A stretch of 64,000 bases of DNA from CAVQJU01 sp963729215 (GTDB taxonomy: Bacteria > Acidobacteriota > Vicinamibacteria > Vicinamibacterales > CAVVIG01). Position 1 is the stretch's first letter; every line of letters begins with the position of its first letter. Location of the stretch: NCBI GenBank assembly GCA_963729215.1, contig CAVSND010000031.1:459935-523934 (forward strand). Direction: 5' to 3'. The notes beneath the pieces are model-generated. The model saw only the letters and a list, made by a program, of their open reading frames with translations, searched no databases and was not told the DNA's origin. The position numbers and the translations under genes were made by a program. This document shows positions 25,429-33,620 of the stretch, one piece after another.

Positions 25429-27089
25429 TTTGCGAAAGGACCGGATGAATAGACCACGCGGCCGCCAACCATGGTGAGCAGGGACTCGATGGTGTGCACT
25501 TCTTCCACTGGAACGGTCATGTAATCCTTCGACAGCACGGCCAGGTCCGCCAGCTTGCCGGCTTCGAGCGAACCGCGCTTCTTGTCGTCGAATGAAAACC
25601 AGGCGCTTCCCAGCGTGTAAAAGCGCAAGGCATCCGCGCGATCCGGTGTTTCCTCCGGTCCGCGAATCGCCGTGCCCCCGACGGTGCGGCCGTCGAGGAA
25701 CCACTGGAGCGACGTGAAGGGGTTGTAGGACGCCACGCGATGCGCGTCCGTGCCGCCGCCAATCGCCACGCCGATCTTCTTGCCGGTCTCCACTGGTGGA
25801 ACGCGGCGCGCGGCCGCTGCGCCGGCCTGCTGCACGTAGCCGTCGCCGCCGAAATACATCGCGTCCTGGACCGTCCAGCCCACACCAAGCGCCTTCATGC
25901 GCGCCAGCGTCGCCGGCGACGCGTCGTTCAAGTGCGCAATCGACCACCGGAGCGCGCCGATCGGCACCTCCCGGTTCACCCGCTCGAAGATGTCGAGCAA
26001 CTGGCCGGCGGACGCATCGTTGTTCCAGTGCATCGTGAGCGTCATGCCGCGCCCGGCCGCCCACCGGACGATCTCGTAGTACTTCTCCTTCTCGGCATCG
26101 GTCGGCCGGTTGTTGTTGTTCATCGCGGCGGTAATCCGCTCGCCGAGGCCGCCGAAACGCAGCATGTCGTCGCCGAAGCCCTGCGGCACGAGAGCGACAA
26201 GGCCCTTCAGCTCCGCGAACTCGGCGCCCGGTGTCTGGCCGCACAGCGTGTAGGCCACGCGGACGGTCATCTCGCCCTGGCGCCAGACCTTGAAGACAGC
26301 CTGATAGTCGTCAGGCGCGAGGTTGTTGCCGCCCGGGTCGTAGACGCCGGTCAGCGCGAGACGATTGAGCTCGCGGAAGAATTTCTTCGTGCCCTCGACC
26401 TGCTCGTCGAACGTCGGCTTCGGCAGCTTGTCGAACAGCGCGATGATCGCGCCCTGGCCGCCGCTGATGCCCCCGGTGGGCTTCCCGCTCGCGTCCCGCT
26501 CCATCTTCCCGCCCGACGGCACGTCCGCGTCGCTGGTGATGTTCAGCGCTTTGTAGGCCAGCGGCGTCAGCATCGCCCAGCCGTAGCCGAGCTGCACGTA
26601 CACAGGGTTGTTCGGCGCCGCGGCGACGAGCTCGGCCTGCGTCGGCCGTCGATTCTCCTTGAACTGCTGGACGTTCCAGCCCCCGGCGACGATCAGCCAC
26701 GCGCCGGGCTTCATCGTGCGCGCCGCTTCGCTGATGCGGCCCAACGCTTCCGTCAGGGACGAGGCGCCGATCCAGTTGACCTCCGTGCTGAACGTCTGCG
26801 CCGCGCGGATGGCGTGAAGGTGCGAATCGATCAGCCCCGGAATCACGGTTCGCCCCTGCACATCGATGACGCGTGTCTCGCGTCCCGCGAGCTTCCGGAT
26901 GTCCGCGGATGTGCCGAGCGCGATGATGCGGCCATCGCGAATCGCCAGGGCTTCCCGCGTGGAAAACTGGGCGTCGACGGTCAGGATCTTCCCGTTGACG
27001 AGGATCGTGTCGGGGGCCTGGGCCGCGGCGGGGGCGGCAGCAAGCGCGATGGCGACGAAACAGACTTGCGCGATCGCCAACGGCTTCAT
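25425..27089 (-). CDS. Secreted amidohydrolase, YtcJ-like
   Basis: A 554-aa exported metal-dependent amidohydrolase (amidohydrolase 3/YtcJ type). The signal peptide ends APAAAQA. The N-terminal beta domain carries DTILVNGKILTVDAQF. The metal site begins GLIDSHLHAIRA (HxH), and later His residues occur in TMHWNNDAS and RWSIAHLNDASP. The C-terminal block FYTLGSAWFSFDDKKRGSLEAGKLADLAVL is typical of the subgroup. The substrate is unknown; N-substituted formamides and related amides are known for distant relatives. Confidence 0.9.
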   Translation of the reverse strand: MKPLAIAQVCFVAIALAAAPAAAQAPDTILVNGKILTVDAQFSTREALAIRDGRIIALGTSADIRKLAGRETRVIDVQGRTVIPGLIDSHLHAIRAAQTFSTEVNWIGASSLTEALGRISEAARTMKPGAWLIVAGGWNVQQFKENRRPTQAELVAAAPNNPVYVQLGYGWAMLTPLAYKALNITSDADVPSGGKMERDASGKPTGGISGGQGAIIALFDKLPKPTFDEQVEGTKKFFRELNRLALTGVYDPGGNNLAPDDYQAVFKVWRQGEMTVRVAYTLCGQTPGAEFAELKGLVALVPQGFGDDMLRFGGLGERITAAMNNNNRPTDAEKEKYYEIVRWAAGRGMTLTMHWNNDASAGQLLDIFERVNREVPIGALRWSIAHLNDASPATLARMKALGVGWTVQDAMYFGGDGYVQQAGAAAARRVPPVETGKKIGVAIGGGTDAHRVASYNPFTSLQWFLDGRTVGGTAIRGPEETPDRADALRFYTLGSAWFSFDDKKRGSLEAGKLADLAVLSKDYMTVPVEEVHTIESLLTMVGGRVVYSSGPFAK

Positions 27090-27108
27090 CGCGTTCTCCT
27101 GTCGCAGA

Positions 27109-27152
27109 GCAGGCCTTCAGGCCTGCGTCAATGGCGGGCCTAAAGGCCCGCC
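27109..27152. repeat. Tandem GGCCT palindromes
   Basis: Two perfect palindromes in tandem: GCAGGCCT-TC-AGGCCTGC (27109-27126) and GGCGGGCCT-AA-AGGCCCGCC (27133-27152). The second abuts the DinB stop codon (27153) on the minus strand. A shorter related copy with the same core, GCAGCCTGAAGGCCTGC, is at 52409-52425. REP-like; the second could stabilise the 3' end of the DinB transcript. Confidence 0.75.
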
Positions 27153-27770
27153 CTACTTCGGGTCCGGCCTTTCGGTCACGGGTTGTGTGGCCAACACCGG
27201 AAGCTTCTCGATGTCGGGATGCTCGATCTGCTCGACATGATCCACAGCGGGCTCGTCGCCCGGCAGGCCATAACGATAGATCACGCGAGCGCCGTTCTGA
27301 AAGAGACCGCCGGTATCTGCCGTCGGACCGTACGTCGAGTAGAGCGCCTGTCCCCAGAGCCGCAGGTAGGCGGTCAACTGGCCGCGGTGATGGGCCGAAT
27401 GCGTGAGCCGCCTCGTCAGCACCCACGCGCGCGAGCGCTTGACGTCGAAGAATGTGACGTCCCCGCCGTACCAGTCGTCAGGTTGCCGCGCAAGGATCCC
27501 GTACCGCTCGGCCGAGCACGCGCCGTAGTGTTCGATGAACGCCTCTCGCGTTTCATGAGCGGGCAACGCGGGCCGGCTCGCGGCAATGCCCAGCATGTTC
27601 TTCATCCAGGTGTCCTCGCTCACGCACTGGTGCACCATGTGCTCGAGGGGTGTGCGGGCCCTGGGCTCGGGCCGGAAGCCCATCCGCTCGTCCGGAATCT
27701 GCAGCCACACGCCAAGTGTCTTCAGCCGCTCGGTTCGATAGGTCTCGACGAGGAAAGAAAAGGTCGACAT
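27153..27770 (-). CDS. DinB family protein
   Basis: A 205-aa four-helix-bundle DinB/YfiT-fold protein. Candidate metal-binding His residues occur in HMVHQCVSEDTWM and in the C-terminal LTHSAHHRGQLTAYLR, the most conserved DinB motif. These proteins are thiol-dependent or metal-dependent transferases or hydrolases in the few cases studied; function here is unknown. Start ATG 27770. The stop is directly followed by a palindrome. Confidence 0.87.
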   Translation of the reverse strand: MSTFSFLVETYRTERLKTLGVWLQIPDERMGFRPEPRARTPLEHMVHQCVSEDTWMKNMLGIAASRPALPAHETREAFIEHYGACSAERYGILARQPDDWYGGDVTFFDVKRSRAWVLTRRLTHSAHHRGQLTAYLRLWGQALYSTYGPTADTGGLFQNGARVIYRYGLPGDEPAVDHVEQIEHPDIEKLPVLATQPVTERPDPK

Positions 27771-27799
27771 GAGCCCCCTGCCCTTTGTTTCCGCCCCGA

Positions 27800-28252
27800 C
27801 TACCAGTAGTCCGCCATCAATTCCGTCGACCAGGCAGGCTGCCGGACGGGCTCGCGCGGCAGAAACTCGGCCATGACAGGCTTGATGTCGAGCACGGGCG
27901 TACCGTCGATCGCGTCGAGGCCGCGAACGCGCAGCCGCGCACCCTCGCACGAGAGGATGCGGACGATCGTCGTGCCCAGGCGATTAGGCCGAGCCCTGGC
28001 TCGCTGGGCGAAGATCCCCACGCGCGGCCACCGCTGATTGTCGCGCGGGTGGCGGCTGCCCCGCACCACGGCGGACGCCTCGAGCTGATCGAACACGAAG
28101 ACAATCTCGGCGTGGGAAAACGCGTCGAGCCCGGACAGGCTCTCGGCGGGCACTCCGTCGCACAGCTCGATCGTGGCTTCCACGTCGCCCCAGTGGTCGT
28201 CATCGATCGCGCGACGAGTCGAGCGGACCACGGCAACGGGCTCAACGGTCAT
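27800..28252 (-). CDS. trmO: tRNA (N6-threonylcarbamoyladenosine-N6)-methyltransferase TrmO
   Basis: A 150-aa protein of the TrmO/YaeB/VirR family (also called UPF0066 or TsaA-like), which methylates t6A37 to m6t6A in tRNA-Thr using SAM. Motifs include IELCDGVPAESLSGLDAFSHAEIVFVFDQ, RHPRDNQRWPRVGIFAQRA, PNRLGTTIVRIL and a C-terminal LDIKPVMAEF. These cover the beta-barrel SAM-binding core. It is shorter than E. coli TrmO because it lacks the C-terminal extension, as in many bacteria. ATG at 28252. Confidence 0.9.
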   Translation of the reverse strand: MTVEPVAVVRSTRRAIDDDHWGDVEATIELCDGVPAESLSGLDAFSHAEIVFVFDQLEASAVVRGSRHPRDNQRWPRVGIFAQRARARPNRLGTTIVRILSCEGARLRVRGLDAIDGTPVLDIKPVMAEFLPREPVRQPAWSTELMADYW

Positions 28253-28268
28253 GGGTCGGGCTTCCTGT

Positions 28269-29438
28269 CTATTTCGGTTCGACTTCGAGCAACGCGAGCA
28301 CCGAGAACGCCGTCGCGGCGTCGGACATGAACAACCGCCGCCAGGTGTCACCCCCGGGGCCGCCGTGTTCGCGGTCGGCATTGAGCGAGTAGGCGCGCCA
28401 CGCGGTCCACGTCTGGTCGTCCACGTGAATCTCCTGCTGGTGTGTCTTCAGCCATCGCACGCCGGCGCTCACTATCGGCTGATCGGCGTGTTGACCGTTT
28501 CGCAGCAGCGCGTACACGATGAGCCCGGTCGCGAACCCGTCGGACTGCGCGAGCACCGTGGGGTCCGGCGTGCCCTGGGGCTTGAAGGGCGGCTCGGTGG
28601 CGCTCCACCGCCACGGGCCCATCGCCTGGAGCGACCAGCCGCCGTCAGCCTGCTGACGCTGCCCAAGCTCTGCGATCAGCGCGTCGCGCTGCGCGCGGGA
28701 CAGGACGTCCGCGAGGCCGGACGAAGCGAGCAGGGCGAACGTCCGGTTGTAGAGGTTCTGCGCGGCGAAGTTATCCCGCAGGTACGTGCGGAGCCTGCCG
28801 GCGCCGGCGGCCGACGAGCCGGCCGCCCCCGGCACCATGCCGACGCCAATCGCCGCGAGCGTGGCGCCGTGGTACACGGCGTCCACCGTTTCGTACGGCT
28901 CGAGCTTGAAGTTCAGCCAGTCCCATGCGCCATCCGGACGTTGAATCTCCCAGAGGCGTTCGAGCGCCTTGCGCGTCGCGCCGCCCGGGTCTTTTCTGCC
29001 CGCGGCCACATCGGCGCTGGCCAGCACGACGGTGTTCAACACCGCTTCGGTGCCGCGGGACTCGCTCTTCTTGACGTCGTTCATCTCGTAGAGCACCTCG
29101 TGCGCGCCGTAGGATTCCACCCGGCGCGTCGTCTCCTCGACCAGCCGCGCTTCCTGGGCGGCCGGAGCGCTCGCGTGCATCGCCCGGCGCAGCGCGGGGC
29201 GCGCCAGCGCGTACGGAATCGACGAATGGCACGACACGCATGTCGTCTTCTCGTCGCCGGTCCGCAGCTTCTTCGCGTTGGTGAACCAGAGGTCCATCCG
29301 ATCGTCGAGATATTTCGCGGCCGCCGCAGGATTCCACGCAGCGGAGACCGCGGCGGCCTGATTCTGATCGGCGGCGAGCATGTGAACGCCAGCAAGAACC
29401 GCCAGAAACGACACAAAGATGGGGGTGCCCCGCGTCAT
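28269..29438 (-). CDS. Secreted terpenoid-cyclase-fold protein with a CxxCH haem motif
   Basis: A 389-aa exported protein: signal peptide (ending GVHMLAA), then CVSCH (residues 67-71), a single c-type haem-binding motif, followed by an alpha/alpha-toroid region with squalene-hopene-cyclase-like repeats (LWEIQRPDGAWDWLN, LGQRQQADGGWSLQAMG, and the HQQEIHVDDQTW region). The cyclase catalytic DxDD is not seen, so catalysis of terpene cyclisation is unlikely. The pairing of a haem site and a cyclase fold recurs in acidobacterial and planctomycete secreted proteins of unknown role (recollection, not checked). The next gene (GNAT) stops 3 bases into its start (ATGA overlap). Confidence 0.8.
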   Translation of the reverse strand: MTRGTPIFVSFLAVLAGVHMLAADQNQAAAVSAAWNPAAAAKYLDDRMDLWFTNAKKLRTGDEKTTCVSCHSSIPYALARPALRRAMHASAPAAQEARLVEETTRRVESYGAHEVLYEMNDVKKSESRGTEAVLNTVVLASADVAAGRKDPGGATRKALERLWEIQRPDGAWDWLNFKLEPYETVDAVYHGATLAAIGVGMVPGAAGSSAAGAGRLRTYLRDNFAAQNLYNRTFALLASSGLADVLSRAQRDALIAELGQRQQADGGWSLQAMGPWRWSATEPPFKPQGTPDPTVLAQSDGFATGLIVYALLRNGQHADQPIVSAGVRWLKTHQQEIHVDDQTWTAWRAYSLNADREHGGPGGDTWRRLFMSDAATAFSVLALLEVEPK

Positions 29439-29927
29439 GGTTTTTGACTCCTCCGCTCGACCAGCACGACGTCGTGCCAGGCGCCGGCAAGCGATCCGAT
29501 TCGTTCCCGTGTTCCCACAATACGAAAACCGCACGAGAGGTGCAGGCGGATGCTCGGCGCGTTCGAGGCAAAAATGCCGCCCTGCAGCGTCCAGAATCCC
29601 GCGCGTTCGGCCGCTTCGACCAGCGCCTGCAGCAGGCGCCTGCCGATGCCGCGGCCGCGGCAGCCGTCAGCGACATAGATGCTGACTTCGGCGACGCCAG
29701 CATATACGGATCGGGCGGACACCGGGCTGAGGGCCGCCCAGGCCGCCACCAACCTGCTCATCGTCCACGGCCACGAGACGAGGCGCCGCCAGATGCGACG
29801 CGTTCCACTTGTCCCAGCCCGGCACATCGGTTTCGAATGTGGCGCGGCCGGTCGCGATGCCCTGCCTGTAAATCGACTGCACGGCCGGCCAGTCGGACTC
29901 GTCGAGGCTTCGAATCGACAACGTCAT
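29435..29927 (-). CDS. GNAT acetyltransferase, phosphinothricin acetyltransferase-like (frameshifted)
   Basis: About 163 aa after repair. The N-terminal part (IRSLDESDWPAVQSIYRQG, IATGRATFETDVPGWDKWN) and the C-terminal part (VYAGVAEVSIYVADGCRGRGIGRRLLQAL, SNAPSIRLHLSCGFRIVG) are in two frames. One extra base near 29749-29753 explains the break and gives VDDEQVVAAWAALS. The family order matches the phosphinothricin/methionine-sulfoximine acetyltransferase group, so acetylation of a small amine is likely; substrate untested. The start is ATG 29927, with a GTG one codon upstream. The stop overlaps the start of the cyclase-fold gene. Confidence 0.82.
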
Positions 29928-29946
29928 CACAGGCAGGCGGTGCCGC

Positions 29947-30489
29947 TCACGACCACGAATACTTCGCGGCGAGCTTCACGATGGTTTTCACGCCGCGGAA
30001 TGTGGCCCTGCCGCCAAGCGCTTTCTCGAACCTGGCGTTGGAGAACGTGGACTCGCTCTGTTTCTTCCGGCACAGCCAGTACATTTCCCGGCCGTTGACA
30101 TGAAAATCGTCGATCGACGTCCGCATGGCCATCAGCAGTTTCACGGCGGCTGGTTCGAGCGGATCCCCCAGGAACGCCACGTTCACCGCCTGCGCTGACC
30201 GGAGCTGCGCGTCCTCGAACGGCTTGTACCCGGCGATGGCGGCCACTTCCGCTTCGGTCCTGATAAACGTCCTGACCTCGTAGCCGAGTGAATCGTGCAG
30301 GCGCTTCTCGATCTTCCGTTCGAGCGCTGTGGTTTTTCCCGGCGGCGCCGTGAACACCACGTTGCCGCTCGCGATGAAGGTCTCGACGTCTTTCAGGCCA
30401 ATCGCTTCGAACTCCCGCCGCAACGTGTCCATCGACACGGTGTGGCCGCCGACATTGATCGCCCTGAGGAACGCTACCAGCTTCGGCAT
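29947..30489 (-). CDS. DUF1697 family protein
   Basis: A 180-aa cytoplasmic protein with clear DUF1697 features: KLVAFLRAINVGGHTVSM, LRREFEAIGLKDVETFIASG and NVVFTAPPG near the N-terminus, and GREMYWLCRKKQSES toward the C-terminus. Function unknown. ATG 30489, preceded by AGGAG. It follows the DinB gene at 30500 by 10 bases, in a dense minus-strand run. Confidence 0.9.
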   Translation of the reverse strand: MPKLVAFLRAINVGGHTVSMDTLRREFEAIGLKDVETFIASGNVVFTAPPGKTTALERKIEKRLHDSLGYEVRTFIRTEAEVAAIAGYKPFEDAQLRSAQAVNVAFLGDPLEPAAVKLLMAMRTSIDDFHVNGREMYWLCRKKQSESTFSNARFEKALGGRATFRGVKTIVKLAAKYSWS

Positions 30490-30499
30490 CCGCTCCTGC

Positions 30500-31036
30500 C
30501 TAACGAGTCTTGTCCTGCCAGACCGGGTGCGCGAGCCCGCCGGCGTCTTCGTAAAACGCGATCGAGCCCGGCGCGTGCAGTTTGGCCAGCAGGACGATCT
30601 GGCCCAGGTGCATCGAGAAGTGCTCGACGACATGATAAATCGCTTCGAGCACCGTGATATCGCGTCCCTGGATTGTTCTAGGCTCCAGGAGCTGCCCTGG
30701 CGTCAGCGCGGCGAGAACCCGATCGACCTCGGCGAGGGTGTTTTCGAGATCGGACAGAAGCGCGGGCGCCGGCGGGCCGCCGCGCGCCGAAAATTCGGCC
30801 GCGCGATCACGCGCTCCCGGCCGGCGCCCAACGCCGCTCAGGATCCACTGGCTGACGTTCCCGTTCAGGTGCAGGAGCAGATTGCCGGCGCTGTTCGAGT
30901 GCTCGTCCGGGCGCCACCAGATCTTGTCGGCGGGCAGGGCCAGCACGGCGCTCCTCAATTTGGCCGGGTATTCGACACCCAGAAAATACCGGGATTGCTC
31001 CAGGAAGATCGCCGCGTGACGGTCTGGAATAGACAT
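30500..31036 (-). CDS. DinB/DUF1572-like protein
   Basis: A 178-aa helical-bundle protein with DinB-type organisation: FLEQSRYFLGVEYPAKLRSAV, then LLLHLNGNVSQWI, and the C-terminal His-rich AIYHVVEHFSMHLGQIVLLAKL. The pattern EHFSMHLGQI matches DUF1572/DinB metal-binding His positions. Start ATG 31036. It is one of four DinB-fold genes in 21 kb. Function unknown. Confidence 0.85.
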   Translation of the reverse strand: MSIPDRHAAIFLEQSRYFLGVEYPAKLRSAVLALPADKIWWRPDEHSNSAGNLLLHLNGNVSQWILSGVGRRPGARDRAAEFSARGGPPAPALLSDLENTLAEVDRVLAALTPGQLLEPRTIQGRDITVLEAIYHVVEHFSMHLGQIVLLAKLHAPGSIAFYEDAGGLAHPVWQDKTR

Positions 31037-31040
31037 GACT

Positions 31041-31493
31041 TCAGCCTCGGTGTTTCTCCAACACGCGCTCGATGAACTGTGACCACACCACATCAGGCTC
31101 CCACACCGAATGCATCAGGGCAAACGCCTCCTCAGGGTCCCAACCAAGCCTGACGATCCGGTACAGCCCGAGGAACGCGGTCACGCGCTTGTTGGCGGCG
31201 CAGTGCACGAGCATCCTGCGCGCGCGGTTGGCGTCCATGGCGTCGAAGAACGCCGCGAGATCCTTCTCGGTCGGGGCAGAAAACGCCACCGGGATGTGAA
31301 CGTAGTCCAGGCCGAGCGCAGCGATGCAGCCCGCTTCGTCTTTGAGCGCCGACGGCGCATCGTGCGGCGCGAGGTTGATGACGACCTGCACCCCGCGGCG
31401 CGCCACCGCGGCAAGCTGGTCTTCAGACGGCTGACCTGACGTCAGCAGGGAGGCGTCAACTTCGCGGACGTTGCGGATATCCAGGACACTCAC
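31041..31493 (-). CDS. Protein tyrosine phosphatase-like protein
   Basis: A 150-aa cytoplasmic protein with a dual-specificity phosphatase-like fold: LTSGQPSEDQLAAVARRGVQVVINL, then MLVHCAANKRVTAFLGLYR. The active-site loop is HC-x4-R rather than the canonical HC-x5-R. This variant occurs in a known bacterial PTP-like family, so it may be a specialised or inactive phosphatase. GTG start at 31493 immediately follows the TAA of the upstream DinB gene. Confidence 0.8.
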   Translation of the reverse strand: MSVLDIRNVREVDASLLTSGQPSEDQLAAVARRGVQVVINLAPHDAPSALKDEAGCIAALGLDYVHIPVAFSAPTEKDLAAFFDAMDANRARRMLVHCAANKRVTAFLGLYRIVRLGWDPEEAFALMHSVWEPDVVWSQFIERVLEKHRG

Positions 31494-31988
31494 TTATCGA
31501 CGCTCCCGGAGTCTCTTCAAAAGCTGAATCTGACCGGCGTGATACAGATCGTGCGCGGCGGCACCAGTAACCAGCGAGAAGTTGCTGTCGGCGCTTCCAC
31601 GATGCTTCTTGTACAAATGACCGGGGTCCAGCGCCGCTGCGGCTGCACGCAGCGACTGGTGCATCTCCTGCAGCAGCGCGAGATCGTTTCGCCACGCCTT
31701 CTCGCCGGCGCCGGCATCCGCCGAAGGCCGGCGAAACCAGTTCGAACCTTTGAGTGGAAACGCACCACGGGGCGCACGGGCAAGGCGGCGCCAGGCCGCG
31801 TACTTCCAATACGCGGCGTGAACCACCAGTTCCCAGACGTTATGCCGCCCCCCGGCCGGGCGCCACGAGGCCTGGCGCGGCGACAGGCCGCGAATCGACC
31901 CGCGCAAGTTGGTGCCGTGCCACGAACGGTGGTCGTACGCCTGGTCGAGGATGGACAGAAGCTGCCGGATTTCGCGTGGCTGTGCCAA
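31494..31988 (-). CDS. DinB family protein
   Basis: A 164-aa DinB-fold protein: LSILDQAYDHRSWHGTNLRGSI, VWELVVHAAYWKYAAWRRL, and the C-terminal GAAAHDLYHAGQIQLLKRL carrying the conserved His cluster (HDLYHAGQI). TTG start at 31988 with GAGGT about 7 bases upstream; alternatives nearby are weak. Its stop abuts the PTP-like start. Function unknown. Confidence 0.82.
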   Translation of the reverse strand: MAQPREIRQLLSILDQAYDHRSWHGTNLRGSIRGLSPRQASWRPAGGRHNVWELVVHAAYWKYAAWRRLARAPRGAFPLKGSNWFRRPSADAGAGEKAWRNDLALLQEMHQSLRAAAAALDPGHLYKKHRGSADSNFSLVTGAAAHDLYHAGQIQLLKRLRERR

Positions 31989-32011
31989 GCGGCCACCTCA
32001 CGTCAGTACAG

Positions 32012-32635
32012 TTAGAAGCTCACCGATATCGTCCAGCACTCGATCCGCCCCTCGAAATTGCTGCGCTTCGTCAGGTCGGTCGGCACGACGATGCAGCCGA
32101 TGCCGGCTGCCCTGGCGGACTCGAGGCCGCGCGCCGAATCCTCGATGGCGACGCACGCCTCCGGAGAAAAGCCGCTCCGCTCGACGGCCCGCAGGTACGG
32201 CTCAGGGTCCGGCTTGACGCGCGTGAAGTCGCTGGCCGTCAGCACAAAGTCGAAGTACTTGAGCAGCCCCGTGTCGCGGTGAATGACGTCGAAATGATCC
32301 TTCCTGGAGCTCGTGACCACACCCATCATGTACTTCCCGTGTAACACGTCGAGTACCTTGGTGATGCCGGCAGCCAGACGCGGCGCCTGTGCCAGGAGAT
32401 CGCTGTAGCGGGCGTTGCGTTCGTCGCGCAGCCGCTCGACCAGGTCCGCCGGAACGCCGCGCTCCTGAGCAAGGTGCCACGCACCCCTGCCTTCTACCAG
32501 AAACAGCTGGATATAGTCGTCCCTGGTGAGCGCGATGTCGACGGACGCCAGGACTTCCTGCGTCGCCTGAAAGTACAGGTGCTCGGTGTCGACCAGGACG
32601 CCGTCGTTGTCCCAGAAGATGGCTCTCGTCTTCAC
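32012..32635 (-). CDS. HAD-superfamily phosphatase, beta-phosphoglucomutase-like
   Basis: A 207-aa HAD subfamily IA hydrolase. Motif I FWDNDGVLVDTE (nucleophile and acid Asp), motif II in VVTSSRKDHF, motif III KPDPEPYL, and motif IV IEDSARGLESARAAG are all present, with an alpha-helical C1 cap between I and II. Likely a small phosphomonoester phosphatase or sugar-phosphate mutase; substrate not predictable. GTG start at 32635, just past the MBL gene's stop. Confidence 0.9.
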   Translation of the reverse strand: MKTRAIFWDNDGVLVDTEHLYFQATQEVLASVDIALTRDDYIQLFLVEGRGAWHLAQERGVPADLVERLRDERNARYSDLLAQAPRLAAGITKVLDVLHGKYMMGVVTSSRKDHFDVIHRDTGLLKYFDFVLTASDFTRVKPDPEPYLRAVERSGFSPEACVAIEDSARGLESARAAGIGCIVVPTDLTKRSNFEGRIECWTISVSF

Positions 32636-32636
32636 C

Positions 32637-33598
32637 TTACGGGTTTCGGGGAGTATCGGCGTAGAGCGACCGGACCATGCCGCCGATGCGGTTCGGCGCG
32701 GTCCAGTCCGGGTGCTTCGCCTGAAACTCCGCCGTCAGCGTCGTCGCGGCTTCGTCGGCGGTTTTCCCCTGAGCCTTGAGCTGAGCCACGCGCGCCTGAA
32801 GCGTCTCGAAGACTTCACGCTGCTGGGCGATCAGCGACCCATCGCCGACGGGTCCGTGGGCGGGCACGATCGCCGTGGGCCGGAGCGGCTCGAGCTGCTT
32901 CAGCACGCTCACCCACACCGGGACGCTCGAAGTCTGGCCGAACGCGACCGGCACCTTGTTCATCACCACGTCGCCGGCATAGAGCACGCGGTCCTGTTCG
33001 ACGAACACCATGGTGTCGCCTGGCGTGTGCGTCGAGCCGAGCGCGAGGAGCTTGACCGAGACGCCGCCGAGGTCGATGGTGTACTCGCGGTCGAAGAGCA
33101 CGTCGGCCTTGCGGACCGGCGCATCCTTCAGCATTTCGCCGATGCCGGGCGAGAAGGTGGCGAAGCGTTTGGTGAGGTCGGGACCGAGCTCGTCCAGGTC
33201 CTTCTGCTGCTGCCTCGAAATGACGTACGTCGTCCCTGCCGGGAAAGCCGAGATGCCGGCGACGTGCTCGGCATGAAAATGTGTGGTCACGAGAAACAGT
33301 TTCGTGTTTCTGCTGACCTTGCCAACCTCGCGCATGACGGCCGCGCCGTTACGCGGGCCCATGCCCGTGTCAACGACGAGTGTCGCGCTGGTGCCGACGA
33401 CGATCCCGATGTTCGGCACGAGCACGACGTTCCCGTCCGGGATCACGTACGAGTGGGGCGCCAGCTTGACCGTGACATTTTCTCTGACGATGGGATCCGG
33501 CAGGTTCTGCGGCGGCTGCTGCGCGGCGATCATGTGCGCCAGCGACCACCACTCCCGCGGCAGCCGCGCCAACCCGCACCGATCGGCTTCATCGTCAT
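32637..33598 (-). CDS. Metallo-beta-lactamase fold hydrolase (N-terminus frameshifted)
   Basis: MBL-fold protein, about 319 aa after repair. The metal motif is THFHAEH (HxHxEH, where HxHxDH is usual). GSTHTPGDTMVFV and YAGDVV supply the later ligands. The N-terminus runs through three frames: ATG 33598 (MTMKPIGA), then RVGAAAAGVVVAGAH, then MIAAQQPPQNLPDP. Joined, these read as a normal signal peptide if two single-base insertions near 33535-33585 are removed. Without repair the best start is ATG 33533. Secreted MBL hydrolases of this type have varied substrates; beta-lactamase activity should not be assumed. Confidence 0.8.
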
Positions 33599-33620
33599 GC
33601 AGGGATTCTAACAAACCGCG

